From Polynucleobacter sp. (lineage in GTDB: Bacteria > Pseudomonadota > Gammaproteobacteria > Burkholderiales > Burkholderiaceae): a DNA stretch of 64,000 nucleotides. Position 1 is the stretch's first letter, and every line of letters starts with the position of its first letter. The stretch is taken from positions 124,001-188,000 of the forward strand of contig NZ_JAUXZY010000003.1 of assembly GCF_030693775.1 (NCBI RefSeq), written 5' to 3'. Below the pieces are notes generated by a model, which saw only the letters and a list, made by a program, of their open reading frames with translations, made no database searches and had not been told where the DNA came from. Of the stretch, positions 55,712 to 64,000 are shown piece by piece. The translations under genes and the position numbers were made by a program.

Positions 55712-55734
55712 ACTGGGCGGCCGCACCGCCCAGT
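55712..55734 (+). repeat. Perfect GC-rich hairpin after prpE
   Basis: ACTGGGCGG (55712-55720) and CCGCCCAGT (55726-55734) are perfectly complementary around CCGCA. It lies 49 bases after the prpE stop but has no T-tract, so it may stabilise the mRNA end or assist termination rather than act as a classic intrinsic terminator. The rest of the spacer to carA (55735-55879) holds no feature I can support. Confidence 0.6.
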
Positions 55735-55879
55735 AAGGCTGCGGCTGGTTTGGCAGGAAGCTGGCCTACGAACTGGTATTATTGTTGGGTTCGTAACTCA
55801 ATAAATTACCCTAGCGCTTAAAAACACTCACCTCCCGCAACCACTTCCGGGTAGGCTATTTGGGGGTGTTGAGCGTTGG

Positions 55880-57106
55880 ATGGCAGCAGGGATTGGAGAT
55901 GGTTTGTCACCCTTGCTTCCTTCTTTTCCCCCAGCCGTTTTGGCATTAGCCGATGGCACTCTCTTTTCAGGTTATAGCATTGGCGCCCCCGGCGAAACTG
56001 CCGGCGAAGTTGTTTTCAATACCGCCTTAACGGGTTATCAGGAAATCATTACTGACCCTAGCTATTGCCGCCAGATCGTCACCTTGACCTATCCGCACAT
56101 TGGCAATGTCGGCGTCAACGAGCAAGATGCCGAATCATCCCAAATTCATGCTGCCGGTTTGGTAATTAAGGACCTCTCGCGCCGAGTGTCGAACTTCCGT
56201 TCTGAGCAAAGCCTCGACTCGTATTTGCAAAAGGCAGGTATCCCTGGCATCGCCGGAATTGATACGCGCAAGCTGACCCGTTTGTTGCGGGATAAGGGCG
56301 CTCAGTCGGGCGCGATTGTGGCCGGCAAGATGGGCGACGATCCTGCAGCGCTCGGTGCCAGAGCCCTTGAATTAGCCAAGGCATTTCCAGGCATGAGTGG
56401 CTTAGATCTAGCGCAGGTGGTTAGCACCAAAACCGCATACCCGTGGCGCGAAGCCGAGTGGGACTTACACGGCCCCAATGGCAAACCCGCTTACCGTAGC
56501 CTCGATACCAAAAAACCCATCAAGAAAGTGGTGGCGTACGACTTTGGCGTCAAGCGCAATATTTTGCGCATGCTCACCGAGCGCGGTTGCGAATTAACCG
56601 TGGTGCCAGCCAAAACTACAGCTGCAGAAGTTCTGGCCATGAAACCCGATGGGGTGTTTTTCTCCAACGGACCCGGTGATCCTGGGCCGTGTGATTACGC
56701 CATTAGCGCCGCAAAAGAAATCATCGAGCAGGGCGTTCCGACCTTTGGAATCTGTTTGGGTCATCAGATCATGGGCTTGGCTGCTGGCGCGAAGACCCTA
56801 AAAATGAAATTCGGGCATCACGGCGCGAACCACCCAGTCAAAGATTTGGATAGCGGACGGGTGGCGATCACTTCCCAGAACCATGGATTTGCAGTCGATG
56901 CCAAAACATTGCCCAGCAATGTGCGGGTGACCCACGTATCGCTTTTCGATGGCTCCCTTCAGGGCCTCGCGTGGACAGACAAGCCTGCCTTTTGCTTTCA
57001 GGGGCATCCCGAGGCATCGCCCGGACCCCACGACATCGCTTACTTATTCGATCACTTTATGGACTTAATGCATGGCGCTCCAACCAGTAAACAAGGAGGC
57101 AAATAA
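55880..57106 (+). CDS. carA: Carbamoyl-phosphate synthase small subunit
   Basis: Glutaminase subunit supplying ammonia to CarB for carbamoyl phosphate, precursor of arginine and pyrimidines. ATG 55880 gives 408 residues; an in-frame TTG at 55913, starting nearer the conserved [12 protein letters not shown], is possible but poorly spaced from GGAG. The N-terminal CPSase domain has [25 protein letters not shown]. The C-terminal class I amidotransferase has FSNGPGDP near residue 260, the nucleophile Cys in [13 protein letters not shown] near 292, and the His/Glu pair in [14 protein letters not shown] near 375. The stop overlaps the carB start by one base. Confidence 0.95.
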   Translation: MAAGIGDGLSPLLPSFPPAVLALADGTLFSGYSIGAPGETAGEVVFNTALTGYQEIITDPSYCRQIVTLTYPHIGNVGVNEQDAESSQIHAAGLVIKDLSRRVSNFRSEQSLDSYLQKAGIPGIAGIDTRKLTRLLRDKGAQSGAIVAGKMGDDPAALGARALELAKAFPGMSGLDLAQVVSTKTAYPWREAEWDLHGPNGKPAYRSLDTKKPIKKVVAYDFGVKRNILRMLTERGCELTVVPAKTTAAEVLAMKPDGVFFSNGPGDPGPCDYAISAAKEIIEQGVPTFGICLGHQIMGLAAGAKTLKMKFGHHGANHPVKDLDSGRVAITSQNHGFAVDAKTLPSNVRVTHVSLFDGSLQGLAWTDKPAFCFQGHPEASPGPHDIAYLFDHFMDLMHGAPTSKQGGK

Positions 57107-60100
57107 TGCCTAAGCGGAGCGACATTAAAAGCATTCTGATTATTGGCGCAGGCCCGATCGTGATTGGTCAGGCTTGTGAATTTGATTACTCGGGCGCGCA
57201 AGCATGTAAAGCGCTGCGCGATGAGGGCTACAAAGTTATTTTGGTCAATAGCAATCCAGCGACCATCATGACTGATCCTGAGATGGCCGATGTCACCTAC
57301 ATTGAGCCGATTACATGGGAAGTGGTCGAGCGCATCATTGCGACGGAAAAGCCCGACGCCATATTGCCGACGATGGGCGGCCAAACTGCACTCAATTGCG
57401 CCTTGGATTTACACCGTAATGGCATTTTAGAAAAGTACGGTTGCGAATTAATTGGCGCATCTCCGGAGGCGATTGATAAAGCCGAAGACCGTCAAAAGTT
57501 TAAAGATGCGATGACCAAGATTGGGTTGGGCTCAGCTAAATCCGGTATTGCGCATTCGATTGATGAGGCCGTTGCTGTGCAACAGCGCATTCAAAAAGAA
57601 ACTGGCAGCGCTGGTTTCCCGGTAGTCATTCGTCCATCTTTTACGATGGGCGGCTCGGGTGGCGGTATTGCGTACAACCGCGAAGAGTTTGAAGAAATCT
57701 GCAAGCGCGGTTTAGAGCTTTCGCCCACCGGTGAGCTCTTGATTGAAGAATCGCTGCTAGGCTGGAAAGAGTTTGAGATGGAAGTCGTGCGTGACCACGC
57801 CGACAATTGCATCATCGTCTGCTCGATCGAAAATTTAGATCCGATGGGCATTCATACGGGTGACTCCATTACGGTAGCGCCTGCTCAAACCCTGACGGAC
57901 AAAGAGTATCAATTGATGCGCAACGCATCGATTGCAGTGCTGCGTGAAATTGGTGTGGATACTGGCGGCTCAAACGTCCAGTTCTCGATCAATCCAGTCG
58001 ATGGCCGCATGATCGTGATTGAGATGAACCCGCGTGTTTCTAGGTCATCTGCCTTAGCCTCCAAAGCAACTGGCTTTCCGATTGCGAAGGTTGCGGCAAA
58101 GTTGGCGGTGGGCTATACCCTAGACGAGCTGCACAACGACATTACTGGCGGCGCTACTCCGGCCTCGTTTGAGCCATCGATTGATTATGTTGTGACGAAG
58201 ATTCCCCGCTTTGCCTTTGAGAAGTTCCCGCAAGCGGATTCGCGTTTAACTACGCAAATGAAATCGGTAGGTGAGGTGATGGCCATTGGCCGCACTTTCC
58301 AAGAGTCGTTTCAGAAAGCCTTACGTGGCCTTGAGGTTGGTGTTGACGGCCTAGATGAACGCTCAAGCGATTTAGAAGACATCATTCAGGAAATTGGTGA
58401 GCCAGGGCCTGATCGCATTTGGTACTTGGCAGATGCATTCCGTATGGGCATGGGTCTCGATGAAATCTATGAAGAAACCAAAGTAGATCCTTGGTTCTTA
58501 GAGCAGATTGAAGAGCTCATCTCGATTGAAAACACACTCAAGCAGCATACGATTGATGGTTTATCTGCGGATGAGTGGCGCTTTTTAAAGCAAAAAGGAT
58601 TTTCGGATCGCCGTTTAGCCAAGCTGCTGAAGGTCGATGCTGCCTCGGTGCGCGCTGCACGTCACCGCCTGAAGGTATTCCCAGTGTATAAGCGGGTCGA
58701 TACCTGCGCCGCTGAGTTCGCCACGAATACCGCGTACATGTATTCCACCTACGAAGCAGAGCACGGCGAATGTGAATCGCAGCCAACGAATCGCGACAAG
58801 ATCATGGTTCTGGGCGGCGGACCGAATCGCATCGGTCAAGGCATTGAGTTCGATTACTGCTGCGTGCATGCTGCTCTTGCGATGCGTGAGGATGGTTACG
58901 AAACCATCATGGTTAACTGCAATCCCGAGACCGTATCGACCGACTACGACACATCGGATCGCTTGTATTTTGAGCCTTTGACCTTAGAAGATGTTCTCGA
59001 AATCGTTGCTAAGGAAAAGCCCAAGGGCGTAATCGTGCAGTACGGTGGCCAAACGCCACTCAAACTGGCTTTGGATTTAGAGGCCAATGGCGTTCCCATC
59101 ATCGGCACATCCCCCGATATGATTGATGCGGCCGAAGACCGCGAGCGTTTCCAAAAACTATTGCATGCCTTGGATTTGCGTCAGCCACCCAACCGGACTG
59201 CACGCACCGAAGACGAAGCCTTGCGACTGGCCGATGAAATTGGCTATCCCTTGGTAGTGCGTCCATCTTATGTATTGGGTGGTCGCGCTATGGAGATCGT
59301 GCACGATGGCCGTGACTTAGAGCGCTATATGCGCGAAGCGGTGAAGGTATCGCATGACTCACCAGTACTATTGGATCGTTTCTTAAATGATGCAATTGAA
59401 TGCGATGTGGATTGCATTAGCGATGGCGAGACCGTATTTATTGGTGGCGTGATGGAGCACATCGAGCAGGCTGGAGTGCACTCTGGTGACTCGGCATGTT
59501 CATTGCCACCATATTCCTTATCGGAAGCCACCGTTGATGAAATCAAGCGTCAAACCGCAGCCATGGCTAGAGGCCTCAATGTCGTTGGCCTGATGAACGT
59601 ACAGTTTGCGATTCAGAATGTGGACGGCGACGATGTCATTTATGTGCTGGAAGTGAATCCCCGTGCGTCGCGGACTGTGCCGTTTGTATCGAAGGCGACC
59701 GGTTTGCAGTTAGCCAAGATTGCAGCGCGCTGCATGGTAGGTCAGACCTTAGCCAAACAAGGCATTACACGCGAAGTCATTCCGCCGTATTTCTCGGTCA
59801 AGGAAGCGGTTTTTCCGTTTAATAAATTCCCTGGTATCGATCCCATCTTGGGACCTGAGATGCGCTCCACTGGCGAGGTGATGGGGGTTGGTAAAACCTT
59901 CGGTGAGGCTTTGTTTAAGTCGCAATTGGGCGCTAGCATCAAGCTTCCCAAAACTGGTACGGTGGTATTGACCGTGAAGGACAGCGACAAAGGCAAAGCC
60001 GTTGCCGTTGCCCAGCTCTTGCATGAACTCGGCTTTCCAATGGTGGCAACCAAAGGTACTGCTGCAGCGATTGCTGCTGCCGGTTTACCGGTGCGCGTAG

Positions 60101-60369
60101 TCAATAAGGTGAAAGATGGTCGTCCACACATCGTTGACCTGATTAAAAACCGGGAAATTTCACTGGTCTTTACGACGGTGGATGAGACCCGTACAGCGAT
60201 TGCGGATTCGCGTTCGATTCGAACGAGTGCCCAGGCCAATGGCGTGACCTACTACACCACGATTAGTGCAGCACGGGCTGTGATGGATGGCCTGATGGCG
60301 TCAAAAAGTGGTGCTAGAGATTCACTTGAAGTCTATTCGCTGCAAAATTTGCACCGCAGCCTCGAATAG
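57106..60369 (+). CDS. carB: Carbamoyl-phosphate synthase large subunit
   Basis: Synthesises carbamoyl phosphate from bicarbonate, ATP and the ammonia tunnelled from CarA. The full 1087 residues contain two homologous ATP-grasp halves. Each is introduced by a nucleotide-fold segment: [20 protein letters not shown] near residue 7 and [20 protein letters not shown] near 565. Substrate-binding Asn and Arg residues appear in [20 protein letters not shown] and [20 protein letters not shown]. The C-terminal MGS-like allosteric domain covers about 945-1085 ([18 protein letters not shown]). AAGGAGG (57093-57099) is a strong ribosome-binding site, and start and carA stop share one base (TAATG). Confidence 0.97.
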   Translation: MPKRSDIKSILIIGAGPIVIGQACEFDYSGAQACKALRDEGYKVILVNSNPATIMTDPEMADVTYIEPITWEVVERIIATEKPDAILPTMGGQTALNCALDLHRNGILEKYGCELIGASPEAIDKAEDRQKFKDAMTKIGLGSAKSGIAHSIDEAVAVQQRIQKETGSAGFPVVIRPSFTMGGSGGGIAYNREEFEEICKRGLELSPTGELLIEESLLGWKEFEMEVVRDHADNCIIVCSIENLDPMGIHTGDSITVAPAQTLTDKEYQLMRNASIAVLREIGVDTGGSNVQFSINPVDGRMIVIEMNPRVSRSSALASKATGFPIAKVAAKLAVGYTLDELHNDITGGATPASFEPSIDYVVTKIPRFAFEKFPQADSRLTTQMKSVGEVMAIGRTFQESFQKALRGLEVGVDGLDERSSDLEDIIQEIGEPGPDRIWYLADAFRMGMGLDEIYEETKVDPWFLEQIEELISIENTLKQHTIDGLSADEWRFLKQKGFSDRRLAKLLKVDAASVRAARHRLKVFPVYKRVDTCAAEFATNTAYMYSTYEAEHGECESQPTNRDKIMVLGGGPNRIGQGIEFDYCCVHAALAMREDGYETIMVNCNPETVSTDYDTSDRLYFEPLTLEDVLEIVAKEKPKGVIVQYGGQTPLKLALDLEANGVPIIGTSPDMIDAAEDRERFQKLLHALDLRQPPNRTARTEDEALRLADEIGYPLVVRPSYVLGGRAMEIVHDGRDLERYMREAVKVSHDSPVLLDRFLNDAIECDVDCISDGETVFIGGVMEHIEQAGVHSGDSACSLPPYSLSEATVDEIKRQTAAMARGLNVVGLMNVQFAIQNVDGDDVIYVLEVNPRASRTVPFVSKATGLQLAKIAARCMVGQTLAKQGITREVIPPYFSVKEAVFPFNKFPGIDPILGPEMRSTGEVMGVGKTFGEALFKSQLGASIKLPKTGTVVLTVKDSDKGKAVAVAQLLHELGFPMVATKGTAAAIAAAGLPVRVVNKVKDGRPHIVDLIKNREISLVFTTVDETRTAIADSRSIRTSAQANGVTYYTTISAARAVMDGLMASKSGARDSLEVYSLQNLHRSLE

Positions 60370-60386
60370 TCTCTGTAAATACCGCA

Positions 60387-60430
60387 AACCTAGCTTAAAC
60401 TACTTCTTTAATTTGTAGATAAGCTAGGTT
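60387..60430 (+). promoter_or_regulatory. Hairpin covering the greA ribosome-binding region
   Basis: AACCTAGCTTA (60387-60397) and TAAGCTAGGTT (60420-60430) are perfectly complementary over 11 bases, with an inner CTAC/GTAG pairing. The only Shine-Dalgarno-like AGG before the greA ATG (60436) is within the 3' arm, so folding would block ribosome entry. No T-tract follows, so it is not a terminator for carB. Confidence 0.6.
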
Positions 60431-60435
60431 GCAGT

Positions 60436-60912
60436 ATGAACACCATTCCAATTACTAAATTTGGCGCTGAACTGCTCAAGGCAGAGTTGCATCGGCTTAA
60501 GCACGTCGAACGTCCTGCCGTGATCAATGCCATTTCTGAGGCGCGTGCACAAGGTGATTTATCCGAGAACGCCGAGTACGATGCCGCAAAAGAAAAGCAA
60601 GGGTTTATTGAGGGTCGAATCAAGGAGCTTGAGACTACATTGTCTGCCGCTCAAATTATTGATCCTGCCACCTTGGAGGTTGAGGGCCGTGTGGTGTTTG
60701 GTGCGACCGTAGATCTCGAAGACTTGGAAGACGGCACGAAATTCACATATCAAATTGTCGGCGACGATGAGGCAGATATTGAGCTCAATAAAATTTCAAT
60801 TAGCTCGCCGATTGCACGCGCGCTGATTGGTAAAGAAGAGGGCGACGTGGTGGCAGTTCAGGCCCCAGCAGGTAATCGCGAAGTGGAGATTTTGGCGGTG
60901 CGTTACATCTAA
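60436..60912 (+). CDS. greA: Transcription elongation factor GreA
   Basis: Rescues backtracked RNA polymerase by stimulating transcript cleavage. The 158-residue protein has the N-terminal coiled coil with the catalytic acidic tip in EARAQGDLSENAEYDAAKEKQ near residues 35-55 (key residues Asp 41, Glu 44, by analogy). The C-terminal FKBP-like domain ends with SPIARALIGKEEGDVVAVQAP. The gene follows carB by 66 bases and precedes a DUF4149 gene by 3 bases. A strong stem-loop overlaps the translation start region. The order carAB-greA-(yhbY)-rlmE-ftsH is close to that in E. coli. Confidence 0.97.
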   Translation: MNTIPITKFGAELLKAELHRLKHVERPAVINAISEARAQGDLSENAEYDAAKEKQGFIEGRIKELETTLSAAQIIDPATLEVEGRVVFGATVDLEDLEDGTKFTYQIVGDDEADIELNKISISSPIARALIGKEEGDVVAVQAPAGNREVEILAVRYI

Positions 60913-60915
60913 AGC

Positions 60916-61413
60916 ATGAACACCGCTGGAGCTCCTCGCTATGCCGCAGCCCAGCGCCTCTTTTTACTCATCTGTGGGGTTTGGGTCGGCAGCCTGTTTG
61001 CGGTAGGCTATTTGGTGGTCCCCACCATCTTCGCTAACTTACAAGATCGCCAAGTTGCCGGCATGATTGCAGCCGCCATCTTTCAAGTGGAAGCCTATCT
61101 CAGTGTGCTGGTTTGCCTAAGTCTCCTTGTACTCGCTAACCTGCTGGTAAGGCGCGAGGTCGAGCACTACCGCAGTATTCGCTGGATCACCTTCGTCTTA
61201 TTGCTCTCTTCGCTAATCACGTGTTTCGGCTTGATTCCATACATGGACGCATTACGCCAAGAGGCGCTACTCTTAGGTGTACCAGTCATGGCATCGCCGT
61301 CTGCAAGCCTATTTGGACGCTTGCATGGTATTTCCAGTGGGCTGTTTTTAGTTCAGAGCCTTTTAGGCCTCTGGATGGTGTGGCGTTTAACTCGCCAAGC
61401 GGCCAACCCTTAA
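60916..61413 (+). CDS. DUF4149 membrane protein
   Basis: Integral membrane protein of unknown function, 165 residues with four hydrophobic helices at about residues 13-33, 55-78, 90-110 and 135-158. The conserved N-terminal part RLFLLICGVWVGSLFAVGYLVVP with an early Phe/Trp-rich helix and the family motif LFGRLHGISSGLFLVQSLLGL identify DUF4149. It starts 3 bases after greA, so is probably cotranscribed with it. The neighbour on the other side is convergent. No enzymatic motif is seen. Confidence 0.88.
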   Translation: MNTAGAPRYAAAQRLFLLICGVWVGSLFAVGYLVVPTIFANLQDRQVAGMIAAAIFQVEAYLSVLVCLSLLVLANLLVRREVEHYRSIRWITFVLLLSSLITCFGLIPYMDALRQEALLLGVPVMASPSASLFGRLHGISSGLFLVQSLLGLWMVWRLTRQAANP

Positions 61414-61428
61414 TCCACTAGACCGGAA

Positions 61429-62061
61429 TTAACCCAGGGATTTTTTCTTGGTGCTGGCTTGACGCACTTTGCGGCGTTTGACCGGGCCGGTTGGCGCTGC
61501 TGCGCGCTTGTATCCAGGCGATGACCAACCAATCTTTGACTCTGCAGCATTGGCGCGAGTGGGACGCGCAGAGGCGCTCTTGGATGCCGCTTTGCGCGCA
61601 GGCGCTTCTGCCTTGGTGCCCACGGGTTTGCCGAAGGGTTTGGCAGCAGCAGTACGCCGGGCAGAGCGCTCCGATGTGCTGGTAGCGCCCCGAGTAACAG
61701 GGCGGTTCGGTGATCGTGGTGCCTGTATTGATTTTTTGGTTTTATTGCCGCCTCGCGCATAGGGCGCATTGGCTTCCTTAATGAGGGGTTCTGGGCGCCA
61801 GAGAACCAGTAATTTGCCAATGTGCTGCACTGGCGCGGCATTTAGCTTGTCGCACAGCGCTTCGTAAATGGCAATGCGGTTTTCACGATCATCACCAAAG
61901 ACACGGACTTTAATTAAGTTATGGCTATTGATTGCAATTTCAGCTTCGTTGACCACGCCGGGGGTCAATCCATCGTTACCAATCATCACAACCGGGCTAA
62001 GGTCGTGGGCTTTGGCTTTAAGCGCTTTGCGCTGGGCAGGGGAGATGGTAAGTGCAGTCAT
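61429..62061 (-). CDS. YhbY/CRS1-type RNA-binding protein with long basic tail
   Basis: Ribosome-associated RNA-binding protein of the YhbY family, about 210 residues from ATG at 62061 (the frame is open to 62079). The CRM domain covers about 1-97: ISPAQRKALKAKAHDLSPVVMIGNDGLT, then the GxxG loop region and HNLIKVRVFGDDRENR, and LLVLWRP. E. coli YhbY is about 97 residues; here roughly 110 extra residues follow, rich in Lys, Arg, Ala, Pro and Ser and ending KRRKVRQASTKKKSLG. That tail is probably disordered and binds RNA. The gene diverges from rlmE, as in E. coli. Confidence 0.9.
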   Translation of the reverse strand: MTALTISPAQRKALKAKAHDLSPVVMIGNDGLTPGVVNEAEIAINSHNLIKVRVFGDDRENRIAIYEALCDKLNAAPVQHIGKLLVLWRPEPLIKEANAPYARGGNKTKKSIQAPRSPNRPVTRGATSTSERSARRTAAAKPFGKPVGTKAEAPARKAASKSASARPTRANAAESKIGWSSPGYKRAAAPTGPVKRRKVRQASTKKKSLG

Positions 62062-62163
62062 GCCTCGATCATAGAGCATTGCTGTTTATCAGACCAGAAT
62101 AAGCAGGTAAAGTAGAGCGCTCAGCCCTGTACTGTGGTGCTGGAATTAACTGATTGGGATTAC

Positions 62164-62850
62164 GTGGCAAAGAATAAATTCAATAAAAGCTGGTTGCAGG
62201 ACCACCTGATGGATCCCTACGTCAAGATGGCGCAAAAAGAGGGCTATCGTGCACGGGCCGCCTATAAGCTCAGCGAAATCGATGAGCAGGACCATTTAAT
62301 TAAAGCGGGAATGGTGGTGGTCGATTTGGGTAGCGCGCCAGGCAGCTGGTCCCAGTACGTACGTAATCGCCTTACCGAATTGGGTAAACACAACCCGAAG
62401 ATTGAATCCGGCAAGCCGGATGGCGTGATTGTTGCGATTGATATGTTGCCGATGGAAGCAATAGCGGATGTTAGTTTTATTGAGGGCGACTTTCGGGAGG
62501 AAGAGGGCTTACGTGCGCTGGAGTCCTTATTGCCCCCGAGTTGTAATGGCAAAGTGGATTTAGTTTTATCGGATATGGCGCCCAATCTATCGGGCGTCGG
62601 CATTGCCGATGCAGCGCGCATGGCAACCCTCGCTGAATTGGCCTTGGATTTTGCGAAGGACCACCTGCAGCCCGACGGCGCTCTATTGATTAAATGCTTC
62701 CATGGCAGTGGCTACAGTCAAATTGTGGAGACCTTTAAAAAGGTGTTTAAGACGGTTTCAGCCCGAAAACCCAAAGCTTCTCGGGATCGCTCCTCAGAGA
62801 CCTTTTTGCTGGGTCGCCACTTGAAACCCCCCAAAACAGCCCCAAAATAG
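62164..62850 (+). CDS. rlmE: 23S rRNA 2'-O-ribose U2552 methyltransferase
   Basis: Methylates U2552 in the A-site loop of 23S rRNA late in 50S assembly. The frame is open to GTG 62134, but GTG 62164 gives the usual family start [15 protein letters not shown] and 228 residues. The SAM motif [14 protein letters not shown] lies near residues 57-70. Catalytic residues of the K-D-K-E set appear in [23 protein letters not shown] and [12 protein letters not shown] heat-shock protein in E. coli, it is followed here by ftsH after 153 bases, the same order as rlmE-ftsH there. The C-terminal 20 residues are basic. Confidence 0.95.
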   Translation: MAKNKFNKSWLQDHLMDPYVKMAQKEGYRARAAYKLSEIDEQDHLIKAGMVVVDLGSAPGSWSQYVRNRLTELGKHNPKIESGKPDGVIVAIDMLPMEAIADVSFIEGDFREEEGLRALESLLPPSCNGKVDLVLSDMAPNLSGVGIADAARMATLAELALDFAKDHLQPDGALLIKCFHGSGYSQIVETFKKVFKTVSARKPKASRDRSSETFLLGRHLKPPKTAPK

Positions 62851-62900
62851 GAAATAACCCCTATATTTAAGAGGTTTTAGCGAATAAAAATAGGCTAAAC

Positions 62901-62930
62901 CCTTGAATTACGGAGGTAGTAGAATCATTT
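62901..62930 (+). promoter_or_regulatory. Possible sigma-32 type promoter before ftsH
   Basis: CCTTGAA (62901-62907) matches the sigma-32 -35 core CTTGAA, and 15 bases later AATCATTT (62923-62930) shares CATTT with the -10 consensus CCCCATNT. Partly conserved only; a sigma-70 -10 TAGAAT (62920-62925) overlaps it. Confidence 0.35.
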
Positions 62931-62976
62931 ACATAAGGAAACCGTCTTTTTGACTGGTTTAGTAATGGAAGAACTC

Positions 62977-62990
62977 CCGGATTAATCCGG
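62977..62990 (+). repeat. 14-base palindrome before the ftsH ribosome-binding site
   Basis: CCGGATTAATCCGG is a perfect palindrome ending 3 bases before AAGG (62993-62996). It could fold as a 6-bp hairpin or be a protein-binding site. Confidence 0.55.
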
Positions 62991-63003
62991 CAAAGGTGGG
63001 TAT

Positions 63004-64000
63004 TTGAACAACAATATGTTCCAAAAAATCGGCGTCTGGTTCATTGTCGGCCTCGTCCTTTTTACTGTGTTTAAACAGTTCGATAAGCCAAACACGCCAG
63101 AGCGAGTGACGTACTCCCAATTTATGGATGACGCGCGGGATGGCAAAGTGCGCCGCGTGGACGTGCAAGGCCGCACCTTGCAAGTGACCCCAGTCGATGG
63201 AAACAAGTACTCCCTGATTTCCCCGGGGGACATCTGGATGGTCGGCGATCTGATGAAGGCCGGCGTTCAAGTCACAGGTAAAGCAGAAGACGAACCCAAT
63301 TTATTGATGTCGGCTCTGTATTACCTTGGACCTACTTTATTGATTATTGGTTTTTGGTTTTTTATGATGCGGCAGATGCAAGGTGGCGGCAAAGGTGGTG
63401 CATTCTCCTTTGGCAAATCCAAAGCTCGCCTCGTTGATGAGAACAGCAATACCGTGACCTTTGGTGACGTTGCTGGCTGCGATGAAGCCAAAGAAGAAGT
63501 ATTTGAGATTGTTGACTTCCTCAAGGATCCACAAAAATTCCAAAAGCTGGGCGGTCATATTCCCCATGGTGTTTTATTGGTGGGCCCTCCCGGCACTGGT
63601 AAGACCTTATTGGCGCGTGCGATTGCGGGCGAAGCCAAAGTACCGTTCTTCTCGATCTCAGGCTCTGACTTCGTTGAGATGTTTGTGGGTGTTGGCGCGT
63701 CCCGTGTGCGCGACATGTTTGAGAACGCCAAGAAAAATGCCCCGTGCATCATTTTCATTGATGAGATTGATGCGGTCGGTCGCCATCGCGGCGCTGGTAT
63801 GGGCGGCGGTAATGATGAGCGCGAGCAGACCTTAAACCAAATGCTGGTTGAGATGGACGGTTTTGAAAGCAACAGCGGCGTTATTGTCGTTGCAGCAACC
63901 AACCGTTCTGATGTCTTGGATCGCGCTTTACTGCGCCCAGGTCGTTTTGACCGTCAAGTGCACGTTGGCTTGCCTGACATCCGTGGTCGCGAGCAGATTC
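63004..64000 (+). CDS. ftsH: ATP-dependent zinc metalloprotease FtsH (3' truncated by window edge)
   Basis: Membrane-anchored AAA+ protease that degrades sigma-32, LpxC and misassembled membrane proteins. TTG 63004, 7 bases after AAGG, starts the protein with the conserved [15 protein letters not shown] 63016 is too far from the ribosome-binding site. The 332 visible residues include membrane helix 1 (about 9-24), a periplasmic domain, helix 2 (about 102-122), then the AAA domain with Walker A GPPGTGKT near 198 and Walker [13 protein letters not shown] near 250. [20 protein letters not shown] is the second region of homology. The HEXGH protease motif lies beyond the window end. Confidence 0.97.
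   Translation, partial: MNNNMFQKIGVWFIVGLVLFTVFKQFDKPNTPERVTYSQFMDDARDGKVRRVDVQGRTLQVTPVDGNKYSLISPGDIWMVGDLMKAGVQVTGKAEDEPNLLMSALYYLGPTLLIIGFWFFMMRQMQGGGKGGAFSFGKSKARLVDENSNTVTFGDVAGCDEAKEEVFEIVDFLKDPQKFQKLGGHIPHGVLLVGPPGTGKTLLARAIAGEAKVPFFSISGSDFVEMFVGVGASRVRDMFENAKKNAPCIIFIDEIDAVGRHRGAGMGGGNDEREQTLNQMLVEMDGFESNSGVIVVAATNRSDVLDRALLRPGRFDRQVHVGLPDIRGREQI

Noticed and set aside
59742..60239. Open frame of 165 codons on the minus strand within carB
   Set aside because: Shadow of a conserved coding sequence; no family resemblance.
62856..62880. AACCCCT/AGAGGTT hairpin with TTTTA after rlmE as a terminator
   Set aside because: One mismatch in a seven-base AT-rich stem makes it weak, and rlmE-ftsH readthrough is plausible.

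Overview
This 64 kb window is chromosomal housekeeping sequence from a betaproteobacterium, most likely Polynucleobacter or a close Burkholderiaceae relative. The evidence is protein character, the DUF3619/DUF3106 sigma-factor cluster, the 14-gene nuo operon order, and a base composition that looks close to half G+C by eye. This assignment is inference; no database search was run. I see no prophage, insertion sequence, CRISPR array or plasmid gene. Both ends cut genes: an MCE-transport permease at the left and ftsH at the right. No gene-free stretch exceeds about 300 bases.

Layout. 2-2908: MCE/Mla-type lipid-transport operon (permease, ATPase, MCE protein, lipoprotein) ending in a terminator. 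2993-6296: SDR protein with a degenerate active site, then an FtsX-type permease. 6327-8554 (minus): ECF sigma factor, DUF3619, DUF3106, RDD. 8751-12112: ilvI-ilvH-ilvC. 12142-13678: phosphatidylserine decarboxylase and pssA. 13670-15463: a leucine-rich leader peptide, an attenuator and leuA. 15576-20567: rpsO, pnp, quinone oxidoreductase, tpiA, secG, then tRNA-Leu(GAG). 20880-35397: complete nuoA-N for respiratory complex I, closed by a strong terminator. 35446-42836: individual metabolic genes (NUDIX, DUF1178, mmsA, OYE-type oxidoreductase, amidase, SprT-like, tartrate/malate dehydrogenase). 42854-44917: an AT-rich TPR/O-GlcNAc-transferase-like gene, the best candidate for acquired DNA. 44914-53712: dnaQ, RND efflux pair, rnhA, yafS-like methyltransferase, gloB, mltD. 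This is the Escherichia coli dnaQ-rnhA-yafS-gloB-mltD neighbourhood with an efflux pair inserted. 53777-64000: prpE, carA-carB, greA, DUF4149, yhbY-like, rlmE, ftsH.

Functional themes. Branched-chain amino acid synthesis is split into ilvIHC and an attenuator-controlled leuA, with phospholipid synthesis genes between them. RNA and protein quality control is represented by rpsO-pnp and greA/yhbY/rlmE/ftsH. Energy metabolism is dominated by complex I.

The most informative non-coding signals are the complete attenuation architecture before leuA, the hairpin covering the greA ribosome-binding region, the pnp leader stem-loop, and a possible heat-shock promoter before ftsH. I did not find a clearly new defence or mobile system. 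The less usual items are the GT41-type glycosyltransferase gene, dnaQ as the last overlapping gene of an efflux operon, a membrane protein coupled to an ECF sigma factor, and an SDR protein lacking the YxxxK active site.
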